A stretch of DNA of 64,000 nucleotides, taken from positions 44,224,307 through 44,288,306 of the forward strand of contig CM047426.1 in NCBI GenBank assembly GCA_026168455.1, in the 5' to 3' direction. Source of the stretch: Theocolax elegans. Lineage: Eukaryota; Arthropoda; Insecta; Hymenoptera; Cerocephalidae. The notes beneath the pieces are model-generated. The model did not search any database, was not told the DNA's origin, and saw only the letters and a list, made by a program, of their open reading frames with translations. Shown here in pieces: positions 31,393 through 42,198 of this stretch (within the stretch, counting starts at the first letter, position 1; each line of letters starts with the position of its first letter). Made by a program: the position numbers and the translations under genes.

Positions 31393-32699
31393 TTAAACTC
31401 TAAAATTTTTTTCAGGTCTCGGAAGACGTACTTGACAATCATATATTTGTTTACAATATTGTTCATGAGATGTAAGATTTATTTCGGAATAAAAAAAGTG
31501 TAGACATCGATCACATATATAAAAATTTTTCTTTTTACGCGACAATGAACTTCCGACTAATCTAGACAAATCTTTTATGTACACATGCGCCTTCCATGCA
31601 TAATAACGTCATCGTCACTATCCAAATCTCCAGGTTTTTGTTCAATCAAAAGAGGATTTATGTGATGTAATTTTTTCTCAGTTGTCAAATGAACAGGAAC
31701 AATATTTTCATGTTCCAAAGTGAAAACATTCACTGATATATTACTATTTTGTTTTTCAAACTTAGGTATTTGTCTCACAGAAGTTGGAAACTCTATTCCA
31801 CTCATATTTAACTCATTTGTATACGGTAAGTAATGAGTTATTCTGTAGGGGTGATTATCGTATGGAACCGGATATAATGCTGATAATATTGCCCATTTAA
31901 AGCATTCGTTATCATTATTTTGCACGTTAACACAAGCACGTTTACTTTGTATAAATTTCGGTAAAGGTATGTAAGAACTTCCACTACGCAATGCATTAAA
32001 TTTGTTCATGTTAATCTGAATATTAACAATCGAATCCAATGACCAGCCAGAATCTTGATCTTCGAAATCCTCCATACTTTTCAAAATAGGAATTTGTATA
32101 TTGTCTATGAACCACTGCTTTTTTGATGTAGATGAAAAAATTTCTACGTTTGGTGTTGTAAAATATTTTGTATCTATTGTTTCTTCCTGATCACCATCTT
32201 TCAACACATACTTTTTAAATTTACACGAAAGTACAGTATTTATTTTTAAAGCATTATTATTGCTCTTTAATATACTTTTAACATGTTTACTAAATAAAAC
32301 GGATGCGTCATTAAGAAAAGATTTGATATCAATATGCGTTAAATTTGCAACTGTACTCGTATGCATTCGTTTTTCAAAGGCACTGTCTATATCTATCCAA
32401 CGAACGCGATTAGTAAGTCGTGAAGAAGGTGTTTTCATCAAATCACCACCTTTTTTACACTTTGCGTACAGCTTCACTTTAGTGCATTCCAGTTTTGAAA
32501 TCGCGTGTATAATACACTGTTTTTGTGAAACTAGAAGATGTTGAATTTGCAAAATTTTACGTAAAGTTTTTAGGGAAAGAGAACAATGATTTATCCATCG
32601 CTGTAGCATATTACTCGATGCGTTCGTTTGATTTATCATTTTGAACGCGTCTTCTATATTACTAACGTGTCGCAATACTTCATCTACAATACTATCCAT
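31393..32699 (-). pseudogene. Polinton DNA polymerase B, N-terminal region
   Basis: 374 codons from ATG 32699 to 31575, then a frameshift near 31580 into a 63-codon frame (31584-31393) with a C2H2-like finger (CDRCLHFF...HEQYC). KRACVNVQNNDNECFKWAIL is a conserved block in arthropod Polinton polymerases before the finger. A further shift separates the finger from the exonuclease region of copy B. The gene thus reads N-terminal domain, zinc finger, exonuclease, motif A, end; it cannot encode a working polymerase. Confidence 0.85.
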
Positions 32700-33331
32700 T
32701 TTAATATTTTTTCAATTCGACTTGACTCGATCTGAAACGAATAAAGACTGAAATCATTTCGACTTTTTCACTTATTATAAATCAATTGAAATGTAGATAA
32801 ATACATTAACTAACGTAAATAAATAAATAATTATAAAATTTAATAAAAATATAAATTAGTCATTGTTAAAAATAACTATTATTTAAAAGCTATAAAATTA
32901 CAATTTGTTTAAATATATAAAAATATGTATTGGTATAAGGGAAAGAGAGAGAAAGCGTATATTGAAACAAAAGTACTTTAAAAGAAACTTTTAAAAGAAA
33001 CAGTACTTGCAATGCCTCCTGTTGGTTAAAATATGAATTAACCTAGGATAAAGAAGGGACTGATCAAGCCCGGTTAAAACTCTGCTGGGACTGCTGCTGA
33101 GTTACACTCATGCGCGCGCATCTCTCTCTCTCTCTCTCTCTCTCTTCCACTGTACATGTGCAAGCGACGACAGCAAGGTGAAGCGTCATGTGCGCGCGCA
33201 CCTTACTATTTCTCTCGCACTCAACACATGCAATCGCAGAGCACGTGAGTAACGCGTTCAAGTAAGCGTCTCTCTCTTTCTCTCTCTCTCTCTCTCATAT
33301 GCATTGTATGCGGTAGTGTGCATGCGTGCGT

Positions 33332-33380
<49 letters not shown>

Positions 33381-33584
33381 TGGGTGAATGGGTGGGTGAA
33401 AATAATAACAAATAGTTAATAAACTATATAAACACTTATATTTCTTATTATTATTATTATTATTATTATACACTGTACAAAAACTTAATAGTAAAATAAA
33501 AACTAGTTATTTTTAATTTATAATGTAAAACAAAATAATATTTAAATAATTAATATGTCTTATAATTTATTTTACTACTAGGAC
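32700..33584. other. Spacer with microsatellites
   Basis: No gene seen. (CT)n at 33121-33146 and 33270-33297, (GT)n at 33337-33378, and GCGCGC-rich pieces. Confidence 0.7.
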
Positions 33585-35126
33585 TTAACATTTTATCATC
33601 GATAATGCGGATTTTTTTTTTTCCTCTCCACTTGTTTCAAGTGTGCTCTCATCACTTGATTTTTTCGCTTCGATTTTCCTTTTATTTATCGATGATGATG
33701 ATGATGATGATGATGATGTTGATGACGATGATGATGAAGAAGCTGATGATGATGAAGAAGATGAATGTGATGATGAAGAAGCTGATGATGACGATGAAGA
33801 TGATTGTGATGATGGTGATGATGAAGTAGATGATGGTGATGATGATGATTGAGAAGATGAGGACGATGATAAGGATGATAATGGGGATATCGGGGATGGA
33901 ATTTTTTTTTGGCCTATTATTGGAAGTGGAGTTGGTAGTGGTGGTAGTGGTGGTGGTGGTGGGGGTGGAGTTTGTAATAAATTTTTTAAGAAATCATCAT
34001 CGATAGTGTTATCTTTTGCTATTAATAACATTTTGTCTATATTATCAACATCATCATCATCATCATTTTCATTATTAATTATTTTAGGTCCGGTAGCTGT
34101 TGGTAGAGGAATCTGTAAATTATTAAAATAAATTAAACTATATAATTGAAAGAATTATATAAAGAGATAAAAAAAGAGAACTTTGAATACTTACGTTGGC
34201 AATGTCATCAGGTACATTATATGACACACCTTCCGGCGACATAGGTGATTCCTAAAAATATTTATTAAATAAATTATGTGATTTTTAAATTCTATAATTA
34301 AATATATTTAAATTAGCTAAATTACTACATTACCTCAAAATTCTTTATAGTGAGGCACTCGACTATTTTACTCTGAAAAAAAATATGTATATATACATAA
34401 ATATAATTTTTTAATATAAATTAAACAATAAAAAAATAAAACTTACATTTAAAGTGGTGTATGCGATATATTCCGCTTCAGTCATATGCTGAGTCTGAAA
34501 CAAATAAAAAAAAAAAAAACATAATTAATATTTATAATTAATTTTATAATTATAAATAAATAAATAATATTTACTTACATAATTAAACAATATCTCCTTG
34601 TAAAAATGCTGATCTGGGCTTTCGGGGGAAATATCATTATCCTGAAATATTGTATAAATATTAATTATATTTTAATTAATATTTAATAATATAATTAATA
34701 TTTAATTAAATAAAATTTACTTACATTTTTCTTATAAATAAACAAGGGTTGTGTTTGTTGCTGCAGTTCCTGTTGTTCTTCTTCTTCTAGGAGTATTTGT
34801 TGCTGCAGCTCCTCTTGTTGTCGTAGTAGTTGTTGTTGTTGTTGTTGCAGTTGTTGAAGTTTTAGTTTTAGTTGTTGTTTATGTCGATGTTGATGCTGAT
34901 GTTCATGATGTTGCTGCTGCTGTTGTTGTTGTTGTTGTTGTTGCTGCTGCTGCTGTCTTTCCTCTATTAATCGTATGTGGAATGGTAATAGAGGTAGATC
35001 CATCACCATTCGTGGATCATTTGAGTGATCAACACAACACTTATCATTTGTACAACGATTTATACCACGTACAAAAACTTCACTTTTTACAACAGTTGTT
35101 GTTGTGTATTTTTTGAACAAACTCAT
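33585..35126 (-). CDS. Polinton cargo: six-exon spliced gene, Gln/Pro/Ser-rich protein of unknown function
   Basis: On the minus strand: exons 34725-35126, 34579-34641, 34447-34494, 34334-34372, 34195-34251, 33585-34112. Every intron is short (about 72-105 bp, shortest near 75) with GTAA donors and CAG/TAG acceptors, and every exon is a multiple of three, so all junctions are phase 0 and the 378-codon frame is open throughout. The N-terminus has INRCTNDKCCVDHSNDPRMV, a possible metal-binding cluster, then long Gln/His runs. The last exon is acidic, then poly-Pro, a Ser run and a basic tail. I do not recognise it. Composition suggests a nuclear regulatory protein; captured host gene or Polinton accessory gene are both possible. 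Confidence 0.72.
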
Positions 35127-36971
35127 TTTTATTTCTTTTTTATAAAAATAATTGGAAAAATAATTAAAAAATATAGCGCTGATATATATGTGCTCACTAG
35201 TCGACTGCACGAAAAATACTGACTAAAATCTCTGTCGCTAGTCACAATTGTTTATGAAATGAATTGTATATGTTTTACAACGATAAGGGTTTACTTTACT
35301 CGAGAGAGAGAGAGAGTAATGTGATCCATGCAGAAAATAATAGATCTATTAAAAATGAAAATGATACTGCGCCTTCAATTTTCATACACAAACTAATTTT
35401 TTTATTAATAATATAATAATATAATAATATAATTATTATTATTAAAATTTAAACAATTGTATGTTTAACATTTAGTCTTAAATATTTTCAATTTTTAAAT
35501 ATTATAAAAAGTTAATCAATACTTACAACTAATTTTAGGGGAATATTATTCAGGGAGTATAGCATTTATTATATAATATAATATAATAATATAATAATAT
35601 AATAATATTGCTCAATGATTTATTTTCTTCTTAATTTTATAATATGAAAGTTATTACAAATTGAAAATAACTTGAAATTTCTTACCTATTGATAATTTTG
35701 AACTGTAGTATCTTGAATCAGTAAGAGATGGCGCCCCAGGTACTAAAATTGAGCAATCGTGTAGTACGCTCTAGTAGCCTCGTGAAAACAATAGATGGCT
35801 CCTAATGTACTAAAATCATACAGTTTTGTAGAATAATATGCATGCATGTGTAAGACAGAGACAATGATATAGAGAAAGGGAGAAAGTGAGAGAGTAGGAG
35901 ATTAAGTATGTGTTGGAGAGAGAAAGAGAGAGAGAGAGACGCGCGTACGTAAGCGCGGTCACAAATGCTCTACACATGCACGCATTGAAGTGAAGAGAGA
36001 GGACGCTCACTTACCACTCTTTTTTCTTCTTCCTCTTCTTCTCCTTCTTAACCGTTTGCTTCTGGTTGCATCGGTGAATGGTAGCTTGCGGTGCTGTTGA
36101 ATTGAAATGGTGCCTTCCATCGATCTCAGGTTTCTCGAGATAATACTGGATAGAGGTCTAACACGGAAATCTATCACAATTTATAGATCGCAACGGTGAA
36201 GAGGGGATTACGTCCCGATAGAGGGGATCGAGGTAGGCAGGCGCAGAGAGCGTAAACTTTCAAGCAGTGGGGAATTCATGATTAAATGTAATAGAACACA
36301 GGTGGGAGATTTGCACAGGTTTGTGCGCGCGCATACTTCGCGGTAGAGAGGATCGAGATGAATAGTCGCGGCGGCGCGAGCTTTCAAGCAGTGGGGGAGT
36401 TGTAGATACATGGAACAGTAGTCAAGTGGGAGATTTACACAACATTATGCGCGCGCATAACCCGCGGTAGGGGGGTTGCAAATATCAGTACAAACGCATT
36501 TGCACATGCGCGAGATATACGAATCAAGAAATTGATGCGTGCGCACATTGTATACAAGAGGGTGTGATTTAAACTAAATACAAGTGGTGGTGGTCGCGAG
36601 ATTGAATGCGTGCGCATTTTTTCAGGTGAGAGGGGACTGTTGAACGAATAAAAACTTTTTACGTTTTAATTCAGCGTGCGCACGCAACTTTTTTTAAGAG
36701 TAGGGTAACTAAAGCGCGAATCATTGAGCAAGATGCGTACGCATATATGATTTTATTCGTCAATGTAATTTTTTATCGTAGTGGGGATGAGATTTGAGTC
36801 CTATAAATTCTGACGCTGAGACACAGAGCGCCAGTAAAATTTTTTTATTCATAAGGTATATTAATAGTTTTATATATATGTATGTATACAATATATTATT
36901 ATTATTATTTTCATTAACATTCTGCTTTTTTTATACTTTATATTTTTTAATAACGAAAAAAAAAAAAAAAA
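35127..36971. other. Repeat-rich spacer, no gene seen
   Basis: AT-rich to 35650, then GA-rich and GCGCGC-rich. An imperfect tandem unit of about 125 bp lies at 36195-36480 (GGGATCGAGGTAGGCAGG / AGGATCGAGATGAATAG, TTTCAAGCAGTGGGG, GGGAGATTT, GCGCGCGCAT). It may hold promoters for the flanking divergent genes. Confidence 0.6.
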
Positions 36972-37532
36972 ATGGAATTTATTATGGATATACAATGGGT
37001 TAAGAGTGGTGGAGATTGCTTATTGAAAGAAGTAGCAGTAATTAATCTTAATCAAGCAGACGCAGTTCCAAAAGTGTATACATTTAAACCACCTCATGTC
37101 TGGGAGGATCTAGATTATAACGATAAAATTGAAAACCACTGGCTTGAAAAATATTTTCATGGACTTTCATGGAATGCTGGAGAGATAGAATATTACAAAG
37201 TGCCTGAAATATTGTATAAAATCACCCATAAGGAGGGAGAAAAAGACTACAAAGAGCCAGTTATCTACGTGAAGGGATTGACGAAAAAACGATGGTTACA
37301 ACCTTTCTTTAAATGTATTGTTAACTTAGATGACGTGCACTGTCCCTCTCTTCACCGAGGAGGTTTTCAAAGAGGAATAACCTGCTCTCACCATCCTCCA
37401 GGCTGGACCAAAAATTGTGCAGCGCAAAACGCTGCTGCATTATATCGTTGGGTGTATCAAAATTCAACGGTCTTGAACGATCCCATCATTGAAAATATAT
37501 GCAATCTATTACATTCTACTCTTCGAAATTAA
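36972..37532 (+). CDS. Polinton-borne protein with conserved Cys/His motif, function unknown
   Basis: 186 codons, ATG 36972 (or 36984) after a poly-A stretch. Motifs: YTFKPPHVWEDL, WLEKYFHGLSWNAGEI, VIYVKGLTKKRWLQPF, and VHCPSL followed by CSHHPPGWTKNCAAQNAAAL. I recall related proteins encoded in many arthropod genomes next to mobile elements. The alternating acidic/hydrophobic blocks (YVKG..KKRWL) resemble an RNase H-like exonuclease fold, but that is only a guess. It is followed 93 bp later by the next gene on the same strand. No breaks. Confidence 0.65.
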   Translation: MEFIMDIQWVKSGGDCLLKEVAVINLNQADAVPKVYTFKPPHVWEDLDYNDKIENHWLEKYFHGLSWNAGEIEYYKVPEILYKITHKEGEKDYKEPVIYVKGLTKKRWLQPFFKCIVNLDDVHCPSLHRGGFQRGITCSHHPPGWTKNCAAQNAAALYRWVYQNSTVLNDPIIENICNLLHSTLRN

Positions 37533-37624
37533 CTATAGGTACTTATATATATATATTATACCTATTATATATTATATTGACATAAAATGTTAATCAAAGA
37601 TTCTTATTTTTTCCTTTCAGTACA

Positions 37625-37915
37625 ATGGAGTTAATCAATCAAGCGGCAGGTACTCCAGCTTTTCTCCCGTCACGAAGATTGCGAGATCTCGTTGAGAATG
37701 AGAATTACAAAATCTCTTCCATAAAGATGGTACACACAAAGTATGGGGACAAAATTGTATTGGAGATTGATAACTCCTTTGCCGTTTTTTTACCAGCAAG
37801 AGTTGGTAATTTACTGCTTGAAAATAAGGAGGCATATGATACCTTGCATAATGAAATACGAACTCGAGAAGTATATATGCAATATCTTGGAGGGTGCTTG
37901 ATAAAATTTGTATAG
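37625..37915 (+). CDS. Polinton-borne small protein, OB-fold-like, function unknown
   Basis: 96 codons, ATG 37625. A CTTTCAG splice-acceptor consensus lies five bases before the ATG, so its 5' UTR may be spliced. Motifs YKISSIKMVHTKYGDKIVLE and FAVFLPARVGNLL, ending YLGGCLIKF, match a short protein family common in arthropod mobile elements and usually thought of as ssDNA-binding/OB-fold-like. Pairing with the preceding gene suggests a shared role in DNA handling. Function inferred weakly. Confidence 0.62.
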   Translation: MELINQAAGTPAFLPSRRLRDLVENENYKISSIKMVHTKYGDKIVLEIDNSFAVFLPARVGNLLLENKEAYDTLHNEIRTREVYMQYLGGCLIKFV

Positions 37916-38349
37916 TTTAATAATTTTTTTATTTTATATCAACATTTTACATTTATTTTTTAACAAAACTTAATATTAGTTAACGTAAGATTTTATTCTA
38001 CTGTTGTGAGTGCAAAACATGTTCTACATAAAATAATTATATCAGATTTTTATATTATTAGTTTAATTATTAGACTAGTTTACTATGCGTTCTCTCCTAA
38101 TTTTTATAATAATAGATGTAAGTTTCCATTAAAAAATTTTTTTTGTACACAAATGCAAAGTCACATTCCCAATTTTTTTTTTTCTAAAAATATATGCAAT
38201 TATATTATTAATGTACAATTATTTGAAAATAAATAAATAATAAAATTATTGAATTGCAAACATTTATTTATTTCCTTTACTGCTTCACATTTCCTTTCCT
38301 TTCTTTCTTAAATAATTAAACTTTTTCTCTGACTTTAAATGAATTTGTA
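37916..38349. other. AT-rich subterminal spacer, no gene seen
   Basis: Contains an AATAAATAAATAATAAA cluster near 38228-38245 that could serve as polyadenylation signal for the preceding genes. Confidence 0.55.
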
Positions 38350-39043
38350 ACATAACCTCTCTCCCTATATGTCGTTGGAGCAACAGTTGGGTAGGTAAGT
38401 AAAACTATGACGCAGACGCAGACGCAGACGCCGACGCCGACGCAAGGAGCAACGAGGATGGGGGGGCGGCGCTAGCTTCGATCTCGCCAACTCACGTCGG
38501 TAGCGGCTCGCGTATATCGATATCGAAGATTCGTACATAACCTCTCTTTTGCGACTGCCGATATAGTAGATTTTGTCACTCGCGATCGATATAGAAAATT
38601 CGTACATAACCTCTCTTTTGCGACAGTCGATATAGTCGATTTTATCACTCGCGATCGATATCGAAGATTCGTACATAACCTCTCTTTTGCGACTGCCGAT
38701 ATAGTAGATTTTGTCACTCGCGATCGATATCGAAGATTCGTACATAACCTTGCTTATGCTAGATCTAACCATTGCCGGTATAGTAGATTTTGACACTCGC
38801 GCATGAAGATTCATACATAATCTCCCTTTGGCTAGACCTAACCACTGTCGGTATAGTAGATTTTGACTATGCAAGGCTAGCGGGTGTCGGTATGATAGAT
38901 TACCATATTACCAATCATTTAACCTATGCAAAACTACATTTAGCAGGGATTAGAACCCGCAGTCGGTAAGGTAGGAATCGCTTGCTCTGATGGTAAGTGG
39001 CTTAGAACCCGCCTGGCTTGACAGCCGCCTTGCCCTAACTACT
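38350..39043 (-). repeat. Polinton right TIR (694 bp)
   Basis: Inverted copy of 21882-22575, ending CCGCCTTGCCCTAACTACT, followed by the TSD ATAAGA. Confidence 0.95.
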
Positions 39044-39955
39044 ATAAGAATATGTTTGGATGCAAGAAAATTAAATAATAAACTCGTAGATGATTATGAA
39101 TCTCCACCTGGTGTAGAAGAGATATTTATTCAATGTAAAAATCGGGATTTTATGTCTAATTTTGATTTATCAAATAGTTTTTGGCAAATCGCGCTAACGG
39201 AAGAAAGTAAAAAATATACTGCTTTTATTTGCGATAATAAGGTTTATGAATTTAATGTCGTACTATTTGGTATAAAAATAAGTAGTGCGGCATTATTAAG
39301 AGGTCTTGATATAGCTATACACGATTTAGATTTTATATTATCATTTGTAGATGATATATTATAATGTCAAAGATTTGAAGATCATTTACGACATTTAGAT
39401 ATATTTTTTAATAGATTAGAAAAATGCAAATTAGGATTAAATTTTGCGAAATCAATATAGTTAAACAAGAAGATTAAATTTACGCCTGGCTTGACAGCCG
39501 CCTTGCCCTAACTACTATAAGAATATGTTTGGATGCAAGAAAATTAAATAATAAACTCGTAGATGATTATGAATCTCCACCTGGTGTAGAAGAGATATTT
39601 ATTCAATGTAAAAATCGGGATTTTATGTCTAATTTTGATTTATCAAATAGTTTTTGGCAAATCGCGCTAACGGAAGAAAGTAAAAAATATACTGCTTTTA
39701 TTTGCGATAATAAGGTTTATGAATTTAATGTCGTACTATTTGGTATAAAAATAAGTAGTGCGGCATTATTAAGAGGTCTTGATATAGCTATACACGATTT
39801 AGATTTTATATTATCATTTGTAGATGATATATTTATAATGTCAAAAGATTTTGAAGATCATTTACGACATTTAGATATATTTTTTAATAGATTAGAAAAA
39901 TGCAAATTAGGATTAAATTTTGCGAAATCAAATATAGTTAAACAAGAAATTAAAT
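39010..39955 (+). repeat. 473-bp tandem duplication across the Polinton/Gypsy-2 junction
   Basis: 39010-39482 is repeated from 39483. The unit contains the last 34 bp of the Polinton TIR plus about 439 bp of Gypsy-2 RT. The first ~350 bp are identical; in the last ~130 bp copy 1 differs mainly by shortened homopolymers (ATATTATAATG against ATATTTATAATG). The ORF at 38990-39364 is copy 1 of RT read from the TIR. Confidence 0.9.
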
Positions 39956-40158
39956 TTTTAGATAATATAATAACAAGTAAAGGGATTAAATTAAATCCAG
40001 ACAAAATTAAAACTATAAAAAATTTTAATGAGCCAAGAAATGTTAAAGAATTACAAAGTTTCTTAGGGTTTCTAAATTATTACACAAAATTTGCAAAAAA
40101 TTATTCAAAAGAAACTATTCCACTTCTCAAAACTACTAAAAAAGAATATAAGATATGA
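39517..40158 (+). CDS. pol: Gypsy-2 RT, main part
   Basis: This continues RT from 21881 across the Polinton. ICLDARKLNNKLVDDYE follows the upstream KKDGSI directly; FDLSNSFWQIAL is RT motif A and LSFVDDIFIM holds the catalytic FVDD. EIKFLDNIITSKGIKL and LQSFLGFLNYYTKFAKNYS close the domain. The fourth block is unusual (FGIKISSAALLRGLD in place of the common FGL.NSPA.FQ). A one-base shift near 40140, in an A run, breaks the link to RNase H. Confidence 0.9.
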   Translation: MRICLDARKLNNKLVDDYESPPGVEEIFIQCKNRDFMSNFDLSNSFWQIALTEESKKYTAFICDNKVYEFNVVLFGIKISSAALLRGLDIAIHDLDFILSFVDDIFIMSKDFEDHLRHLDIFFNRLEKCKLGLNFAKSNIVKQEIKFLDNIITSKGIKLNPDKIKTIKNFNEPRNVKELQSFLGFLNYYTKFAKNYSKETIPLLKTTKKEYKI

Positions 40159-40744
40159 ATGGAAGGAAGAGCAACAAAAAGCTTTCGATAAAATAAAAGA
40201 ATTATTTGACGATAAGATAATATTAAATTTCGTAAATCCGAAAAAACCGTATATATTAACTACGGATGCACGTGATTACGCGATTGCCGGAATTTTATCA
40301 CAATTAGATGAAGAAGGTGAAGAACAAATAGTAACATATATTAGTCGTACATTAAAAGGTAGTGAAGTAAATTATTTTACAACAGAAAAAGAAATGTTAT
40401 CAATAGTCTGGGCATTACATAAATTGGATACGTATTTAAGGGGCGCGTCTAAGATTATAGTTAGATCAGATCATGAAGCTTTATCATTTTTGCAAAATTG
40501 TAAATTTACAAATTCACGTTTAAGAAGATGGAATTTATCAATTCAAGATTTAAATATAATACCAGAATATTTAACTGGACATAAAAATAAAGCAGCTGAT
40601 TATTTAAGTCGGTTAAATATAAATGAATCAAACGATTTAAAAGATACAAAAATAATAATTGCAACTATAATAAAAAAATCTATAGATAAAGAGTTAATTG
40701 ATAGTTTTAAAAATTTGAAAAAATTACAAAGATCGGATGAATAA
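40091..40744 (+). CDS. pol: Gypsy-2 RNase H
   Basis: 217 codons overlapping the end of RT in another frame. EWKEEQQKAFDKIKELF is the tether; ILTTDARDYAIAGILSQL holds the first catalytic Asp and YFTTEKEMLSIVWALHK the Glu; IVRSDHEAL holds a later Asp; GHKNKAADYLSR closes the domain. It degrades the RNA template. It ends at TAA 40742-40744, before the integrase frame. Confidence 0.88.
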   Translation: MQKIIQKKLFHFSKLLKKNIRYEWKEEQQKAFDKIKELFDDKIILNFVNPKKPYILTTDARDYAIAGILSQLDEEGEEQIVTYISRTLKGSEVNYFTTEKEMLSIVWALHKLDTYLRGASKIIVRSDHEALSFLQNCKFTNSRLRRWNLSIQDLNIIPEYLTGHKNKAADYLSRLNINESNDLKDTKIIIATIIKKSIDKELIDSFKNLKKLQRSDE

Positions 40745-40834
40745 ATTGGTAAAATAATAAATGAAATAGAATAAAAAAATTCTAAAAAATATGTTATATC
40801 AAATGAATATGTTTGTAAAATATCACGAAATAAT

Positions 40835-41890
40835 TTGAAAATTATAATTCCAGAAAAAATAATGAAAAGATTTATAAATTTATTACATGAATTTTATGGT
40901 CATGTAGGACCAAGAAAAATATATAAAATGGTTTTAGAATATTTTTATGTTCCAAAATTAAGAAAAAAAGTTAGTGAATACATAAAACCGTGTGATATAT
41001 GTCAAAAAAGTAAATATTCTACGATTAAGTATCACTCTAAATTTCAACCAATTCTTGTTGGGTGAAATATTATCGATTGATTTTTACGGACCTTTACCTA
41101 TTTCCATAGGGGGGGGGGGGGTAAAATATATTTTGTCAACGATAGATGTATTTATAGTAAATATGTTGTATTGTATCCGTTGAAAAAAGCAAATACGTTA
41201 TCCGTAATTAGAAAAATAGATCAATATATTGAAAAATTCATGAAACCTAAGGCTATTTTATCAGATCATGGTACTCAATTTACAAGTAATAAATGGATAG
41301 ATTATTTAACAAAAAATGATATAAAACCTATGTTTTCTTCAATAAGACACCCTCAAAGTAATATTATTGAAAGGGTTCATCGTGAGATAGGGAGAATTTA
41401 CCGTACCATTTTGAAAAAACACACTGGATGGGCAAAAGAAATAGATTATGTACAAAAAATAATGAATGAAACAATACATGAGACAACTGGTTATACACCG
41501 ATTGAATTATTTTTAAATAAGAAGCCAATTCGTGTATGGGATAAATATATAAACTTACAAAATAATGAATTAACATATGAAGAAAAATTAAATAATGCAA
41601 GAAAACATATGCATAATTTTTTAATTAATAGAGCAAAAAAAAAAAAAGAATAAAAATAAGAAACATTATGAATTCAAAATAAATGATCATGTATTAATTA
41701 AAGCATTAAATATATCGGAAAATGAAAATAAAGTTACTGCAAAATTTATGCCTGTTGCGCAAGGTCCGTATATTATAGCGAAAAAATTAGGATATGATAC
41801 ATATTTATTAGTAGATCCCATAACATAAATTGAAAGAGGAAAATTTCATGTATCAAATATGAAAGTATATTATAGAGAAGAAGATTAATT
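40835..41890 (+). pseudogene. Gypsy-2 integrase, complete motifs but frameshifted
   Basis: The zinc domain is intact (HEFYGHVGPRK, CDICQKS). The core has SIDFYGPLP (Asp 1), LSDHGTQF (Asp 2) and NIIERVHREI (Glu). The C-terminal domain has QGPYIIAKKLGYDTYLL. The pieces lie in different frames: breaks fall near 41055, at a run of 13 G (41109-41121) and at a run of A near 41635-41647, with a stop near 41826. Two of these are homopolymers, so sequencing error is a real alternative to decay. Confidence 0.85.
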
Positions 41891-42198
41891 TTTTTTTGTA
41901 AAGTTAACAGTATGTTTGTGGATAAAGAAAAGAAAACAAAAAATTTTTTTTATAAATAAAATAGAATTAAATTTGAAACATTTTTGTATAAACTTAGGAT
42001 TTTTGAAATATATATTCCAAGAAAATTTAATAAATATAACCATTATTATAAGTTAAATCAAAACTAAATAACGAAGATTTCTGGAAATTGGATATCAAAA
42101 CCAATATTTTCTAAGAATATTGTTCAAAAGAAAAAGGTGCAAAGTTTTGCAAAACAAGTATAAATAAGACTCAAAACTCAAAGTTTAACTAGTATAAT

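Larger units (their letters stand above)
21882..39043. mobile_element. Polinton/Maverick (adintovirus-like) element, 17,162 bp
   Basis: It is bounded by 694-bp TIRs beginning AGTAGTTAGGGCAAGGCGGC and by a 6-bp TSD ATAAGA (21876-21881, 39044-39049), the TSD length typical of Polintons. The RT codons of Gypsy-2 resume cleanly after one TSD copy. Genes: major capsid, small protein, penton, PLA2-type minor capsid, adenain-like protease, packaging ATPase, protein-primed-type DNA polymerase B (broken), and cargo. I find no retroviral-type integrase, which autonomous Polintons normally carry. The near-identical TIRs point to a recent insertion. Confidence 0.95.

Noticed and set aside
33605..33852. 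Plus-strand ORFs of Met/Asp runs
   Set aside because: Antisense of the Ser run in the spliced cargo gene.
34751..35116. Plus-strand Val/Ala-rich ORF
   Set aside because: Antisense of the Gln/Glu-rich first exon of the cargo gene.
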